A stretch of 64,000 bases of DNA, taken from NCBI RefSeq assembly GCF_002777255.1, contig NZ_CP017634.1, positions 5,034,903 through 5,098,902 on the forward strand, in the 5' to 3' direction. Within the stretch, counting starts at the first letter, position 1; every line of letters begins with the position of its first letter. The notes under the pieces are model-generated. The model ran no database searches and was not told the DNA's origin. It saw only the letters and a program-made list of their open reading frames with translations. Shown in pieces: positions 63,105 through 64,000 of this stretch. The stretch is from Candidatus Formimonas warabiya. GTDB lineage: Bacteria; Bacillota; Dehalobacteriia; Dehalobacteriales; Dehalobacteriaceae. The position numbers were made by a program, and so were the translations under genes.

Positions 63105-63222
63105 GGTTCCGATCCTCCATTTTTAGTGCTGGTGTTATTCTTTCCATTTTTTCGGCATCAAACAGTGAAATCCTTTTAGCATCCTAAAAAGGGAAATATT
63201 TTTCCCGAAAGAAAGGGGGGCA

Positions 63223-63251
63223 TTTTCATTATTGACTAAATCTGGTATACT
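63223..63251 (+). promoter_or_regulatory. possible promoter of argH
   Basis: TTTTCA (63223-63228), a 17-nt spacer and TATACT (63246-63251) with an extended -10 TG just upstream, 37 nt before the argH start. The -35 is poor. Confidence 0.4.
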
Positions 63252-63287
63252 AATAAAAAATTTTGCGGAAATTTTGGAGGTTTTAAA

Positions 63288-64000
63288 ATGAAATTATGGG
63301 GCGGCAGGTTTGCCAAAAAAACAGATAAGCTGGTAGAGGATTTCCATTCCTCGATTTCTTTTGACCAGAGGCTATATAAACAGGATATCATGGGGTCCGT
63401 GGCCCATGCTGCCATGCTGGGGAAACAGGGAATTATCAGCCAGGAGGAGGCTGATGTGCTGGTTGCAGGCCTGAAAACCATCTTGCAGGATATTGAGGCG
63501 GGGCAGGTTCATTTTGAAGTTGATGCGGAAGATATTCATATGAATGTGGAAAAAATCCTCACCGAACGGGTGGGCGAGGTGGGGAAAAAACTGCATACGG
63601 CCCGGAGCAGAAACGATCAGATAGCCTTGGACGTGCGCATGTATTTGAAGGAAGAGATCAAAGAAATCACAGGGCTTTTGCTGCACCTCCAGGAAGTACT
63701 CCTTGATTTGGCGGATCAGCATGTTCATACGGTGATGCCGGGCTATACCCACCTGCAAAAGGCTCAGCCCATTACTTTGGCCCATCACCTGATGGCTTAT
63801 TTCCAAATGTTTTCCCGGGACATGGACCGCCTGCACGATTGTTACCGGAGGACGGATGTAATGCCCCTGGGGTCAGGGGCTTTGGCCGGGACGACCTTTC
63901 AGATTGACAGAGAATTCGTCAAGGAGCAGTTAGGCTTTGCCGCTATTACCGCCAACAGTTTGGACGGTGTCTCCGACCGGGACTTTGCCGTGGAATTTTG
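63288..64000 (+). CDS. argH: argininosuccinate lyase, N-terminal part
   Basis: The gene starts at ATG 63288 after TTGGAGG and runs off the right edge, giving about 237 residues of an expected 460. The N-terminus MKLWGGRFAKKTDKLVEDF is typical of ArgH. It continues with DAEDIHMNVE, then LHTARSRNDQIALDVRMY (substrate-binding Ser-Arg-Asn) and MPGYTHLQKAQPITLAHHL with the conserved His, and PLGSGALAGTTF. It cleaves argininosuccinate to arginine and fumarate, completing the pathway. It is separated from argG by 49 kb rather than adjacent as in many bacteria. Confidence 0.97.
   Translation, partial: MKLWGGRFAKKTDKLVEDFHSSISFDQRLYKQDIMGSVAHAAMLGKQGIISQEEADVLVAGLKTILQDIEAGQVHFEVDAEDIHMNVEKILTERVGEVGKKLHTARSRNDQIALDVRMYLKEEIKEITGLLLHLQEVLLDLADQHVHTVMPGYTHLQKAQPITLAHHLMAYFQMFSRDMDRLHDCYRRTDVMPLGSGALAGTTFQIDREFVKEQLGFAAITANSLDGVSDRDFAVEF

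Noticed and set aside
63232-63251. TTGACT plus TATACT as the argH promoter
   Set aside because: The spacer is only 8 nt; TTTTCA at 63223 gives a normal 17-nt spacing.
1-64000. CRISPR arrays, rRNA genes, replication origin and prophage genes
   Set aside because: Looked for and not seen; the repeats present are dispersed palindromes rather than regularly spaced direct repeats.

Overview
The window looks like a chromosome segment of an anaerobic, probably acetogenic or methylotrophic clostridium of the Peptococcaceae type (Desulfitobacterium, Dehalobacter or 'Candidatus Formimonas' relatives). This is an inference from gene content: pyrrolysine genes, many MttB-family methyltransferases with their corrinoid proteins, BCCT betaine-type transporters, a RACo-type corrinoid activator and formate-tetrahydrofolate ligase. 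Strong GGAGG ribosome sites and frequent rho-independent hairpins also fit a low to mid GC Firmicute. The species cannot be proved from the sequence alone.

Layout. 1-2.6 kb: end of an AmrS-like radical SAM gene, an M29-type peptidase and nagA. 2.7-4.4 kb: an IS110-family element. 4.4-14.8 kb: yajQ, two tiny minus-strand genes, then the arginine genes argC-J-B-D, carB and argG; argH begins at the far right end of the window. 14.9-19.6 kb: membrane and transport genes (unknown membrane protein, LysR regulator, OadB-type sodium pump subunit with a 41-residue OadG-like partner, TerC, DedA). 20.0-22.9 kb: fhs, pylD and tRNA-Pyl (anticodon CUA). 23.0-30.9 kb: a sigma-54 activator, a non-Pyl MttB homologue, then mtbB, a corrinoid protein gene and mttB. 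mtbB and mttB each contain an in-frame amber codon read as pyrrolysine. 31-45 kb: a BCCT transporter, class III aminotransferase, LarA homologue, two corrinoid-protein/MttB-homologue pairs, a hydantoinase/oxoprolinase-like ATPase, and an MtgA/MtgB-like pair. 45-49.7 kb: two BCCT transporters, each behind a long leader. 50-56.9 kb: LpdD-like protein plus UbiD decarboxylase, nitroreductase, a HEPN-like protein, RACo-like activator, a 37-residue protein and a DUF1638 protein. 57-61 kb: an ammonium-transporter/histidine-kinase fusion, a NarL-type regulator and an ammonium transporter. 61.2-63.1 kb: nadE.

How the genes work together. BCCT carriers would import quaternary amines. MttB-family enzymes would demethylate these and methylamines, passing methyl groups to small corrinoid proteins. 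The RACo-like protein would rescue oxidised corrinoid. The MtgA-like enzyme would pass methyl groups to tetrahydrofolate, linking to the Wood-Ljungdahl pathway through fhs. Pyrrolysine (pylD, tRNA-Pyl) is needed for the two amber-containing enzymes; pylS, pylB and pylC are not in the window.

Most interesting signals: (1) two near-consensus sigma-54 promoters beside a sigma-54 activator gene, each preceded by three 16-bp inverted-repeat sites in almost the same arrangement; (2) two roughly 330-nt leaders before the tandem BCCT genes that share a pairing plan, a closing long-range helix and an identical 9-nt loop despite diverged sequence, a candidate undescribed structured RNA; (3) palindromic intergenic repeat families; (4) relics of an MtgA-like gene and of a second activator's DNA-binding domain inside the methylamine locus.
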